From: Haloarchaeobius sp. FL176
Lineage (GTDB): Archaea; Halobacteriota; Halobacteria; Halobacteriales; Natrialbaceae
Reading direction: 5' to 3'
Assembly: GCF_024609245.1 (NCBI RefSeq)
Contig: NZ_JANJYH010000002.1
Location: forward strand, 186,001 to 250,000
Length of the DNA: 64,000 bases
The first letter of the stretch is position 1. Every line of letters begins with the position of its first letter. This document shows, one piece after another, positions 36,060 through 44,213 of this stretch. Under the pieces are notes generated by a model that saw only the letters and a program-made list of their open reading frames with translations, was not told the origin of the DNA and did no database searches. A program made the translations under genes and the position numbers.

Positions 36060-37976
36060 CTACTCTGCGCGCCGACGGCCGAACAGTGCGAGTGCGACGA
36101 GTGCGACGAGCGCGACGGCCGGGCCGAAGCCGGGCATACCGCCGAGCAGGCCACCGCCGTCGTTGTCGACGCTCAGGTAGTTACGGGCCTCCTGGGCGTC
36201 CATCTCGGGGAAGTCCTGTTCGTCGGGGTCCCAGTCGCCGGGCATGAAGACCTCGGTGTCCTCGCCGACGACCGCGAGTTCGCGCACGTCGGACTCGCTG
36301 GCGTCGCCGGAGACGGCGCCGGAGAGCCGAACGTAGGTGGCGCCCCCGTCACCGGAGAGCTCGCCGTAGGCGCTCTCGATGCTCAGGTCCTTGCCGTACT
36401 CATCTTCGAGCACGTCACGGAAGGCGGAGACGTTGTCGAAGCTCGCACCGGCCTCGAAGGTGACGGTGCGGTCCTCCATCGAGACGTCCATCTTGGCCGT
36501 CTCGAACTCGGACTGCTGGAAGGCGTCGAGCATGGCACGGGACTGGTCGCTCCCGGTGCCTTCACTCGACTGGAGCATGCTGTCGATGGCCCCGCTCACG
36601 AGCTCTTCCTGGCTGAAGGTCGCGGACATCTCGGCGCTCAGCTCGCCGTTCTCGGTCTGTGCGCTCGCGGAGAACTCGGTGTTGCCGGACCACTCGACGC
36701 CCCGGCTCTCGAGTTCCTCGACGTAGTTCCCCCAGTTCTCGGTCTCGTAGTCGGCGGAGAACTTGACCGCCGCCGTGTTCTGGTCGGGCGAGGAGACCGA
36801 GCCACTCCAGGTGAACTCACTGGTGAGATCGGCCGCCTGCTGGGCCTTGAGACGGGCCCGTGCGTCCTCGAGGTTCATCTGGCTGCTGTTCATCTCGGAG
36901 GCCTCGGCGATGTCGAGCATCGCCGTCGATGCCTCGTCGTAGTTGTCGATCTGGACCGACCAGCTCGCGCTGGCCTCCTCGCTCGTCACGTCGACGGTCG
37001 CGGAGAGCTCGGTCATCTCGACGGACTGGAGGCGCTGGGCGAGGTCCTCGGCCTCGCTCTCGGAGAGGTCCATCTGCTGGGAGGACGCGAGAGACGTCGT
37101 CAGCTGCTCGGAGACGGCCTCGTCGACGCCGGTGAACTCGACCGTGTAGCTCATGTCGACCCGGTTGGTCTCGCTGTCGAACGAGTGCGAGTCGACGGTG
37201 ACGGAGACCTCGCCGTCGAGCTGTCGGGCGACGACACCGAACTGGGCCTCGAGGCTGCGACGGGCGCTCTCGCGGGTGTTCCACGAGTCAGCGCTGTAGG
37301 AGCCGACGACGTAGTCCTGTTCGCCGGAGAGGACGTAGCTGTCCTCGCGCTCTTCGAGCGTGAACGCGAAGTGCATCTCGTCGACGCCGGGGTCCTCGGA
37401 GAACGTCGCGCTGACGGAGCCGTCAGTCGAGAACGCGCTCCCGGTCGTCGTCATCGAGCCCTCGGTCGAGACGGATTCGACCATCGAGGTGCCCGTCGAG
37501 GCGGTGCCGGACTCGCTGGTGAACGTCCCGTCGAAGGAGACCGAGCCCTGGGCGTTCTCGCGGGTCTGCTCGCCCGAGGCCTTGAACGAGAGGTCTTCGA
37601 TGGAGTCGGGCGTGTCCACTGAGAACGCGCCGTCGCCGGTCATCGACTCGGGCGTGAGTTCGAACGAAGCCTCACCGGAGAAGTTGTCTTCGGGGGCCTC
37701 GTCCATCGTGTCGTTGAGGAACACGTGCATCAGGCCCTCGGAGAGGTCGGCACCGTAGTGGCCGGTGCCGGTTCCACTCGCGTCGTCGCGGTAGACGAGG
37801 ACGGCGTCACCGTTGTCCTCGACGTAGATTTCGTCTGCCGATTCGAGGTCGTCTTGCTCCTGCGTGCCGTTCAGGGCGGACAGAGAGGAGCCACCCACGG
37901 CAACCGCGCCGACGCTGCTCGTCACGAGCAACGCGGCGAGCGCGAGTGCCAGGAGTGCGCGGCTTTGTGTTCGCAT
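36060..37976 (-). CDS. Secreted surface protein with PGF-CTERM anchor
   Basis: The 638-residue protein has a Sec signal peptide (about residues 1-28, ALLALALAALLVTSSVGAVA), a long acidic Ser/Thr/Glu-rich ectodomain with scattered N-x-S/T glycosylation sites, and a C-terminal PGF-CTERM signal: Pro-Gly-Phe-Gly, a hydrophobic helix and a final GRRRAE. This tripartite tail is processed by archaeosortase A and replaced by a lipid. The ectodomain shows repeated beta-like strands with pairs such as FSADYETENWGNY but no enzyme motif, so a structural or S-layer-associated role is plausible. TTTTTACC at 38003-38010 is 27-34 bases before ATG 37976. Confidence 0.8.
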   Translation of the reverse strand: MRTQSRALLALALAALLVTSSVGAVAVGGSSLSALNGTQEQDDLESADEIYVEDNGDAVLVYRDDASGTGTGHYGADLSEGLMHVFLNDTMDEAPEDNFSGEASFELTPESMTGDGAFSVDTPDSIEDLSFKASGEQTRENAQGSVSFDGTFTSESGTASTGTSMVESVSTEGSMTTTGSAFSTDGSVSATFSEDPGVDEMHFAFTLEEREDSYVLSGEQDYVVGSYSADSWNTRESARRSLEAQFGVVARQLDGEVSVTVDSHSFDSETNRVDMSYTVEFTGVDEAVSEQLTTSLASSQQMDLSESEAEDLAQRLQSVEMTELSATVDVTSEEASASWSVQIDNYDEASTAMLDIAEASEMNSSQMNLEDARARLKAQQAADLTSEFTWSGSVSSPDQNTAAVKFSADYETENWGNYVEELESRGVEWSGNTEFSASAQTENGELSAEMSATFSQEELVSGAIDSMLQSSEGTGSDQSRAMLDAFQQSEFETAKMDVSMEDRTVTFEAGASFDNVSAFRDVLEDEYGKDLSIESAYGELSGDGGATYVRLSGAVSGDASESDVRELAVVGEDTEVFMPGDWDPDEQDFPEMDAQEARNYLSVDNDGGGLLGGMPGFGPAVALVALVALALFGRRRAE

Positions 37977-38141
37977 CACAGGTTATGTGTTGAAGTTGAG
38001 AGGTAAAAACCCCATCGGCTTGGTTTCAGAGTGTGAAGACGCGGCAACAATAGGCGCCGGTGCGCCGCGGACGGGCTCTCACACACGGACGCGGGGGTTA
38101 TCGTCGCGCTTTTGAACGCGCACCGGCAACAGGGGATAGGA

Positions 38142-39398
38142 ATGGCCCGATACCACATCGAGACGTACGGCTGCACCTCCAACCGGGGTGAGAGCCGACA
38201 GATAGAGTCGGCACTCCGCGACGCGGGACACTACTGCGTCGACGGTCCCGAGCAGGCCGACGTCGCGATACTGAACACCTGTACGGTGGTCGAGAAGACG
38301 GAGCGGAACATGCTCCGACGGGCCAAAGAACTCGAAGCCGAGACGGCAGACCTCATCGTCACTGGCTGTATGGCGCTGGCCCAGGGCGAGGAGTTCCGCG
38401 ACGAGGCCGTCGACGCCCAGATACTCCACTGGGACGACGTTCCGACGGCGGTGACGAACGGCGAGTGCCCGACGCCCGGTCCCGGCGTGGAGCCGGTGCT
38501 CGACGGCGTCGTCGGCATCCTCCCCATCGCCCGGGGCTGCATGAGCGACTGCTCGTACTGCATCACGAAGCAGGCGACGGGCAAGATAGAGTCGCCCTCG
38601 GTCGAGGAGAACGTCGAGAAGGCACGCGCGCTGGTTCACGCGGGCGCAAAGGAACTCCGCATCACCGGCCAGGACACGGGTGTCTACGGCTGGGACGAGG
38701 GCGAGCGCAAGCTACACACGCTGCTCGACCGGATCTGCACCGAGATAGACGGCGAGTTCCGGGTGCGCGTCGGCATGGCGAACCCGAAGGGCGTCCACGG
38801 CATCCGCGAGGAGCTGGCCGACACCTTCGCGAGACACGACGAGCTGTACGACTTCCTGCACGCGCCGGTGCAGTCCGGCAGCGACGACGTGCTCGGCGAC
38901 ATGCGACGCCAGCATCAGGTCTCCGAGTACCTCGAGGTCGTCGAGGCGTTCGACGACGCGCTCGACTACTGGACGCTCAGCACTGACTTCATCGTCGGCT
39001 TCCCCACGGAGACCGACGAGGACCACGCACAGAGCATGGCGCTGCTGCGCGAGACCCGCCCCGAGAAGATCAACGTCACGCGGTTCTCGAAGCGCCCCGG
39101 CACCGACGCCGCGGAGCTGAAAGGTCTCGGCGGGCAGACGAAGAAGGACCGCTCGAAGGCGATGTCCGAGCTGAAGATGAACGTCGTCGGCGACGCCTAC
39201 GAGGCGATGGTCGGCGAGACGAAGGACGACTGCCTCGTCGTCGAGCACGGCACCGGCGACTCGGTGAAGTGCCGCGACTCGGCGTACCGCCAGATAATCG
39301 TCCGGAACGCGACAGAGCACGGCCTCGAACCGGGCGACTTCGTCGACCTCGAGGTGACGGGCCAGAACACGGTCTACGCGTTCGGCACGCCGGTGTAA
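38142..39398 (+). CDS. tRNA methylthiotransferase (t6A37 to ms2t6A37)
   Basis: The 418-residue radical-SAM enzyme belongs to the MiaB/MtaB group, archaeal CDKAL1-like branch, and adds a methylthio group to t6A at tRNA position 37. The N-terminal domain binds an iron-sulfur cluster through Cys11, Cys47 and Cys76; the radical-SAM cluster is Cys133, Cys137, Cys140 in RGCMSDCSYC. The final 60 residues form a TRAM-like barrel. TTTTGA at 38110-38115 is 27-32 bases before ATG 38142. The following CinA-like gene starts 17 bases after the stop. Substrate choice follows family membership. Confidence 0.88.
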   Translation: MARYHIETYGCTSNRGESRQIESALRDAGHYCVDGPEQADVAILNTCTVVEKTERNMLRRAKELEAETADLIVTGCMALAQGEEFRDEAVDAQILHWDDVPTAVTNGECPTPGPGVEPVLDGVVGILPIARGCMSDCSYCITKQATGKIESPSVEENVEKARALVHAGAKELRITGQDTGVYGWDEGERKLHTLLDRICTEIDGEFRVRVGMANPKGVHGIREELADTFARHDELYDFLHAPVQSGSDDVLGDMRRQHQVSEYLEVVEAFDDALDYWTLSTDFIVGFPTETDEDHAQSMALLRETRPEKINVTRFSKRPGTDAAELKGLGGQTKKDRSKAMSELKMNVVGDAYEAMVGETKDDCLVVEHGTGDSVKCRDSAYRQIIVRNATEHGLEPGDFVDLEVTGQNTVYAFGTPV

Positions 39399-39414
39399 CG
39401 TGGGGGCAACTCTG

Positions 39415-40155
39415 ATGCAGGTCGCTATCCTGACCGTCGGCGACGAGGTGCTCGCCGGCGAGACGACGAACACGAACGCCTCGTGGCTCGCCGAGGAGCT
39501 GACCGACCGCGGCGTCACCGTCACCCGTATCCTCACCGTGCCCGACGACGAGGCGGTCATCGCCGAGTGGGTACGTGAGTTCGCCGGGAGCTTCGACGCC
39601 GTCGTCGTCACCGGCGGCATCGGCGGGACACCGGACGACGTGACCGTCGAGGCCGTCGCCCGGGCGTTCGACCGCGAGCTGGTCGTCCGCGAGGACCAGC
39701 GCGAGCGGCTGCTGGCGAAGGCCGAAGCGTTCAGGGACGAGAACCCGGACCTCGCCGCGGACTACGAGTTCGACATGGACCTCGACGCGGCGGCGTCACT
39801 CCCCGAGGGGGCCCGGGCGCTGACGACGGATGAGAGCTGGGCCCCCGGCTGCGTCGTCGCGAACGTCTACGTCCTCCCCGGCATCCCGTCGGAGATGCGG
39901 GCGATGTTCGTGGGCGTCGCCGACGAGTTCGCGGGCGACCGGACCAGCGAGACCCTCTACACGCCGACGCCGGAGGGTGCGTTCGGCGGCGCGCTCGCCG
40001 CGGTCCGCGACCGGTTCGACGTGGCCGTCGGGAGCTACCCCGCACCCGTCGACGAGCCTGGCCGGATTCGCGTCTCCGGCTCGGACCCCGACGAGGTCGC
40101 TGCGGCGGTGGCGTGGCTCCGTGACAACCTCGAGACGTGTGACCCGCCGGAGTAG
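39415..40155 (+). CDS. CinA-like / molybdopterin-binding domain protein
   Basis: The 246-residue protein is a COG1058-type CinA N-terminal domain with a MoaB/MogA fold: VAILTVGDEVLAGETTNTNASWL at the start, VVVTGGIGGTPDDVTVEAVAR as the binding loop, and VYVLPGIPSEM. It lacks the C-terminal CinA deamidase domain. In bacteria such domains hydrolyse ADP-ribose or act in NAD salvage; the archaeal role is uncertain. ATG 39415 is chosen; an in-frame GTG at 39400 would add five residues. It probably shares an operon with the methylthiotransferase. Confidence 0.78.
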   Translation: MQVAILTVGDEVLAGETTNTNASWLAEELTDRGVTVTRILTVPDDEAVIAEWVREFAGSFDAVVVTGGIGGTPDDVTVEAVARAFDRELVVREDQRERLLAKAEAFRDENPDLAADYEFDMDLDAAASLPEGARALTTDESWAPGCVVANVYVLPGIPSEMRAMFVGVADEFAGDRTSETLYTPTPEGAFGGALAAVRDRFDVAVGSYPAPVDEPGRIRVSGSDPDEVAAAVAWLRDNLETCDPPE

Positions 40156-40298
40156 TTCGCCCGTCGCGTCGTAGCTCCACGACTCGCGAGGCCCACCTCA
40201 GTTCTATCGGCGCTGGTCGGCGAACGCGACGACTATGGACGCCGGACGGTCCGCCGATGGCACGACCGGTAGGCGGTCGAAGGCCGGGACGCTACGAG

Positions 40299-40769
40299 CT
40301 ACGCGGTATCCGTCGCCTCGGCGTCTGCCCCCTCTGCCTCCGACGCCGGGTCGAGCCGGAGGGGCTCCGCATCCCACGTGCTGTCGAGGCGCGACCGGGT
40401 GACGTACGGGGCGAGCGTCTCGCGGGTGACGACGCCGTGGTACTCCCCGTCGTCGACGATGGGGAGAACGGCGATACCGGCCTTCCGCATCCGGTCGGCG
40501 GCCAGTCCGACCGGCATCGTCGGCCGGACCGTGACGACAGGGGTGGACATGACATCATCCATCGGGAGCGCGAACCCCTCCTCGGCGACGGCGGCAACGA
40601 CGTCGGATTCAGTGACGACCCCCGCCACATCGTCCTGCTCGGCACGGACGACCAGCGCCGGGACGTCGGGGTCACGCAGGTACTCGGCCGCCTCCGGCAG
40701 CGAGCAGTCCGGCTGGACGACCACCGCGTCCTCGGTCAGGGCGCCGTGGACTGGGATCTCTATCATCAT
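40299..40769 (-). CDS. CBS-domain protein
   Basis: The 156-residue protein consists of a tandem pair of CBS domains. The first runs from about residue 8 (GALTEDAVVVQPDCSLPEAAEYL) and ends VAGVVTESDVVAAV; the second starts MSTPVVTVRPTMPVGLAADRM and ends YHGVVTRETLAPYV. The C-terminal 30 residues are acidic and disordered. CBS pairs sense adenine nucleotides; no partner domain is present. Two ATGs at 40769 and 40766 are possible starts; a TTG further up is unlikely. It is convergent with the CinA-like gene across a 143-base gap. Confidence 0.82.
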   Translation of the reverse strand: MMIEIPVHGALTEDAVVVQPDCSLPEAAEYLRDPDVPALVVRAEQDDVAGVVTESDVVAAVAEEGFALPMDDVMSTPVVTVRPTMPVGLAADRMRKAGIAVLPIVDDGEYHGVVTRETLAPYVTRSRLDSTWDAEPLRLDPASEAEGADAEATDTA

Positions 40770-40960
40770 CCATGACAAGAGTTAGCACGACTTAGTGTTT
40801 CCGTACAAAGAGCCATTGACTCCTAGAATACCCTCAAAGACGGCGGATAACGGGGCGAACGGCCAGTCGAAACCCGGGGCCACAACCGGCGAATACAGTA
40901 CGGTTCGGCCGCAGTAAGATGCGCTGTCCGGAGTCACGAACGGTTCCTGTCCCGTCGCGC

Positions 40961-41875
40961 TCACTCCCCGGCCAGCCGTTCGGCCTTCTCGTCGTCCTTC
41001 CACTCGCCGAGTTCCTTCGGGTCGACGTGGACGAACACGTCGTCGACCTCGGGCAGCTCCCGGATGGCCTGGACAACGTCGCTCTCGATGTCGTGCGCCT
41101 CGAACAGCGTGTGGTCGCCCTCGACCTCGATGTGGAGGCTCACGTCGATTTCGGGACCGACGTAGTGGGCGACGACGTCGTGGACGCCCTCGACCTCGGG
41201 GTGGACCGTGGCGCGCTCGACGATCTCCGCGCGCAGATCGTCCGGCGGCGCGCCGCCGACGAGGTAGTTGACGTTGTCGCGGACGATCTCGACCCCCGTC
41301 CAGAGGATGCCGAGCGCGACGAGACCGGCGGCCAGCGGGTCGAGCACGGGGTAGCCCGCCGCCGCGCCGAGGACCCCGACGAGCGCGGCGAGGGCGGTGA
41401 GCACGTCGTTGCGGTTGTCGAGCGCGGTCGCGACCAGCGCCGGCGAGTTCGCGTCCGACCCGCGAACCAGGCAGTACCGGTAGAGGCCGAGCTTGAGCAC
41501 CGCGGACCCGGCGAGGACGCCGACACCGGCCGGGGTCGCGCTGACGGCGATATCGCCGGACAGCAACGTGGTGCTCGACTGCCAGAACACGATGACACCG
41601 GCCGCGAAGATGCCGGCGGCGACGAACAGCGAGACGAACGGCTCGATGCGCTCGTGACCGTGTGGGTGCTCAAAGTCCGGCGGCTGGGTCGTCAGGTAGA
41701 GTCCGACCAGCACGACGAGACTGTAGACGGAGTCCGAGAGGCTGTTGACCGCCTCCGAGCCGACCGCGAGGCTCCCGCTCTCGACGTACACCGCGCCCTT
41801 CGCCAGCGCCAGCGCGACGTTGGCGAGCAGGACCACGGCTCCGACCCGGCGGACCGTCCGGCGGCGGTCGTCCAT
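40961..41875 (-). CDS. Cation diffusion facilitator (CDF) metal transporter
   Basis: The 304-residue protein has six membrane helices (about 12-30, 35-60, 78-100, 115-130, 155-175, 178-195) followed by a cytoplasmic ferredoxin-like domain. Metal-site acids occur in helix 2 (VNSLSDSVYSLVVLVG) and helix 5 (VATALDNRNDVLTALAAL). The C-terminal domain includes HPEVEGVHDVVAHYVGPEIDVSLHIEVEGD split across the usual His/Asp metal sites. CDF proteins export divalent metals such as zinc or manganese by proton exchange. The specific metal is not clear from sequence. Confidence 0.87.
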   Translation of the reverse strand: MDDRRRTVRRVGAVVLLANVALALAKGAVYVESGSLAVGSEAVNSLSDSVYSLVVLVGLYLTTQPPDFEHPHGHERIEPFVSLFVAAGIFAAGVIVFWQSSTTLLSGDIAVSATPAGVGVLAGSAVLKLGLYRYCLVRGSDANSPALVATALDNRNDVLTALAALVGVLGAAAGYPVLDPLAAGLVALGILWTGVEIVRDNVNYLVGGAPPDDLRAEIVERATVHPEVEGVHDVVAHYVGPEIDVSLHIEVEGDHTLFEAHDIESDVVQAIRELPEVDDVFVHVDPKELGEWKDDEKAERLAGE

Positions 41876-42030
41876 CGGTCACGGCTTCGCCCCGGGGGAC
41901 AATGTGCGTGTCGGGATAGCCGCGCCCCCTCGCTGGCGACCGGGATACCAGCGGCCCCGTCCCAGCCAATATTTCCCCTTGCTACTGAGCAGTACCAGAT
42001 CATTTACCGGCAGCTCCAGACCCGGGGTGT

Positions 42031-42160
42031 ATGGTCCACCCGAGCTTGCTGGACCGCATCGGGGCAGTGTGTGACCGGGCACAGACGGTCTTCTTCGTGG
42101 TCTCGTCCTGTTGCTCGTCGGCGGGTTCGGTGCGTTGCGTACGCTCTACTCCTCGAACCG
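42031..42160 (+). pseudogene. Frameshifted single-helix membrane protein gene (candidate)
   Basis: A frame opens at ATG 42031 (HPSLLDRIGAVCDRAQTVFFVV) with TTTACC at 42003-42008, 23-28 bases upstream, a good leaderless promoter. Around 42103 the frame turns to Ser/Cys/Arg, while a second frame from 42105 continues as VLLLVGGFGALRTLY, completing a convincing membrane helix. Removing two bases or adding one would join them into one small membrane protein. The 3' end runs into the HIT gene on the other strand at about 42146. This may be a real frameshift, a sequencing error or a remnant. Confidence 0.35.
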
Positions 42161-42688
42161 CACCGCCGTGTCGTCGCCGTCGACGACCGCGCCGTCCTGT
42201 GCGGCGAACGCCTCGTGCAGCCGCTCGTACGTCTCCGAAACCGCCTCGACGATGACCGTCGTGTCGCTGACGACGGGCATGAAGTTCGTGTCGCCGTTCC
42301 AGCGCGGGACGACGTGTGTGTGGAGGTGGTCGTCGATGGAGCCGCCGGCCGCCCCGCCCCCGAGGTTCAGCCCGGCGTTGTAGCCGTCCGGCCCCATCGC
42401 ATCGTCGAGCGCGTCGAACGTCCGCTGTTTCAGGTGCGCGTGTGCAAGCAGCGTCTCGTCGTCGAGGTCGCGGAAATCCCCGGTGTGGGTGTCGGGGATC
42501 ACCATCGCGTGACCGGGGTTGTACGGGTAGTTGTTCAGGATGACGAACGCGTCCGCGTTCCGGGCGACGATGCGGGACTCGCGGTCGGTATCCCGGGCCG
42601 GCAGTTCGCAGAAGACACAGCCGTCGATGTCGTCGTTCCCGTCGCGTTCCACCCAGTCGATGCGCCACGGCGCGAACACCTGGTCCAT
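42146..42688 (-). CDS. HIT-family protein (AppppA hydrolase/nucleotidyltransferase-like)
   Basis: The 180-residue protein has the histidine triad His121, His123, His125 in DDHLHTHVVPRW and an N-terminal zinc pair Cys24/Cys27 in GCVFCELP, typical of archaeal and bacterial HIT proteins related to Ap4A phosphorylase and Fhit. VILNNYPYNPGHAMVIPDTHTGDF is a further family hallmark. It likely hydrolyses dinucleoside polyphosphates or adenylated compounds. ATG 42688 is used because the family starts MxxxFAPWR; an upstream extension to 42754 is not conserved-looking. Confidence 0.87.
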   Translation of the reverse strand: MDQVFAPWRIDWVERDGNDDIDGCVFCELPARDTDRESRIVARNADAFVILNNYPYNPGHAMVIPDTHTGDFRDLDDETLLAHAHLKQRTFDALDDAMGPDGYNAGLNLGGGAAGGSIDDHLHTHVVPRWNGDTNFMPVVSDTTVIVEAVSETYERLHEAFAAQDGAVVDGDDTAVRFEE

Positions 42689-42768
42689 GGTCAGAGTCGG
42701 GCCGGCGACGGTTTGAATCCCACGACCCCCGGTTCCTCTCCGGTGAGCTGTCATGAAAGGACTGCAAT

Positions 42769-42787
42769 ACCGGGTTCAAGACCCGGT
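42769..42787. other. Perfect hairpin resembling a tRNA T arm
   Basis: ACCGGGT, loop TCAAG, ACCCGGT forms a perfect 7-bp stem. The centre also reads as CCGGG-TTCAAGA-CCCGG, the exact form of a tRNA T stem and loop. No acceptor or anticodon stem is present around it, so it is not a tRNA gene; it could be a tRNA fragment or a chance hairpin. Confidence 0.4.
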
Positions 42788-42841
42788 TTCGGGGTTACAA
42801 GCCCTCGCAGTTCGCCCGCTAAACGACTGGTTACGCCAGAA

Positions 42842-42888
42842 TTAGTGGTTCCCTACTCAGAAACTAATAGACATCAGTTTTGGTTAGT
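42842..42888. promoter_or_regulatory. Three TTAGT/ACTAA boxes spaced 21 bp apart
   Basis: TTAGT at 42842-42846, ACTAA at 42863-42867 and TTAGT at 42884-42888 have centres exactly 21 bp apart, two helical turns, in an AT-rich patch upstream of the TATA box of the zinc-ribbon gene. The last two form a longer inverted repeat AAACTAA/TTAGTTT (42861-42867, 42884-42890). This arrangement suggests cooperative binding of a regulator on one face of the DNA. Confidence 0.4.
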
Positions 42889-42911
42889 TTTTGGCCCTGA
42901 ACGGTCGTCTC

Positions 42912-42919
42912 TTTTTATA
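42912..42919 (+). promoter_or_regulatory. TATA box of the small zinc-ribbon gene
   Basis: TTTTTATA is 27-34 bases before the ATG at 42946, one of the strongest box A sequences in the window. Confidence 0.65.
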
Positions 42920-42945
42920 CCCCTTCCACTTCTCTACCGGAGTAG

Positions 42946-43146
42946 ATGGCAACGACTGACAACTCGATCGATGGGCGGACCGAACACTGTGACAGCTGCG
43001 GAACGAACACGATCCACCAGGTGTCCGTCCAGCTCGTCACGGAGAGCACGAAGAAAGAGAACTCCCAGTTCTCCCGGGAACCCTACCGCGTGACCGAATG
43101 CCAGCAGTGTGGGTCTCGCGAGAGCATGCGGATGAACAACGCCTGA
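42946..43146 (+). CDS. Small zinc beta-ribbon protein (DUF7835-like)
   Basis: The 66-residue protein has two CxxC pairs, Cys15/Cys18 (HCDSCGTN) and Cys52/Cys55 (ECQQCGSRES), separated by a beta hairpin with HQVSVQLVTES and SREPYRVT strands. This is a complete zinc beta-ribbon, matching a haloarchaeal family I recall as DUF7835. It may bind nucleic acid or another protein; no function is known. The promoter is strong and preceded by spaced TTAGT boxes, so the gene may be regulated and well expressed. Confidence 0.75.
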   Translation: MATTDNSIDGRTEHCDSCGTNTIHQVSVQLVTESTKKENSQFSREPYRVTECQQCGSRESMRMNNA

Positions 43147-43185
43147 CGGTGGCACGGCCGCGGACAACTCCCCCCGACGACGCCG

Positions 43186-44088
43186 TTACTGTGACGCCGT
43201 CGTCACTTCACATCCATCCTCGGTGACGATTATCGTGTGCTCCTTCTGACTGACCAGCTTGCCGTCGTCCTCCTTGAGCACCGGGTAGCCGTGGACGATG
43301 TTCTGTGACTTGAGCCGCCGCAGCGCCATGTTCGGTCGCGAGATGTCGAGCCAGCGCGTCGCGAACGGCAGCGTCTGGAACTCGTCGGTGATCTGTTCGA
43401 GCGCCTTGCGGGCGTTCCGGTCGCGGACGGACGCCTCGCGCTCCAGCGAGTATATCTCCTCCTGCTGGCCCTCCGAAACCTTCCCGGAGCCGTCGGTCGC
43501 GAAGGGTTCGATGGCGACCACGTCGCCGACCTCGAGCGTCGTCCCCTGTTCGACCGCGCGGTTCGGGATGTTGGGGCTGACGTGCTGTTCCCAGTGACCC
43601 AACCCGTGGCCGGTGAGGTTCACGACCGGGTTGTAGCCGTAGCCGTCGATGACCTCCTCGATAGCCGCCCCGATGGTTCCCGTCTCGACGCCCGCTTCGA
43701 CGGTATCGAGTGCCGCGTCGAGCGCCTCCTCGGCGGCCTCGACGAGCTCCGGGTTGCCGCTGAAGTCCACCGTGACCGCCGTGTCGGCGAGCCAGCCGTC
43801 GATGTGGACACCGATGTCGAGTTTCACCATCTCCTCGCCGACCGTGCGCTCGTCGCCCGGGCCCGCCGCGCCGTGGGCGGCCTCCTCGTCCACGCTCACG
43901 TTGACCGGGAACGCGGGTGTGCCGCCGAGCTCGCGGATGCGGTCCTCGGCCCACTCCGAGATCTCCAGGTAGCCCATCCCGACCTCCAGCCGTTCGGCGG
44001 CCTCGTCGCGGACCTGCGCGAGGATTCGTCCGGCCTCGCGGTGCTTCTCGTACTTCTCGGCGTCAAGATCGACCTCGGGCTCGCTCAT
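43186..44088 (-). CDS. map: Methionine aminopeptidase, type II
   Basis: The 300-residue enzyme removes the initiator methionine from new proteins. The five metal ligands are Asp91 and Asp102 (LDIGVHIDGWLADTAVTVD), His161 (LTGHGLGHW), Glu194 (VAIEPFATDG) and Glu283 (SQKEHTIIV). The 11-residue spacing between the Asp residues equals that of archaeal MetAP. It has the helical insert of type II enzymes (about 205-260), with LPFATRWLDIS. ATG 44088 is used because an upstream extension is Arg-rich. It is divergent from the phosphatase-ppk pair. Confidence 0.95.
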   Translation of the reverse strand: MSEPEVDLDAEKYEKHREAGRILAQVRDEAAERLEVGMGYLEISEWAEDRIRELGGTPAFPVNVSVDEEAAHGAAGPGDERTVGEEMVKLDIGVHIDGWLADTAVTVDFSGNPELVEAAEEALDAALDTVEAGVETGTIGAAIEEVIDGYGYNPVVNLTGHGLGHWEQHVSPNIPNRAVEQGTTLEVGDVVAIEPFATDGSGKVSEGQQEEIYSLEREASVRDRNARKALEQITDEFQTLPFATRWLDISRPNMALRRLKSQNIVHGYPVLKEDDGKLVSQKEHTIIVTEDGCEVTTASQ

Positions 44089-44213
44089 ACACGCCCTTCG
44101 CGCAGGCCGGAAAAAGAGGTTGCGCATCCGGCGCCCGTGACAGGGAACCTCACCCGTCGGCTATATAGAGTTCTTAGCAACCCTTTACCTGCTTCTCGTC
44201 TCTCCCTTCCCCA

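Noticed and set aside
42769-42787. Complete tRNA gene around the T-arm-like hairpin
   Set aside because: No acceptor stem complement or anticodon arm is found upstream.
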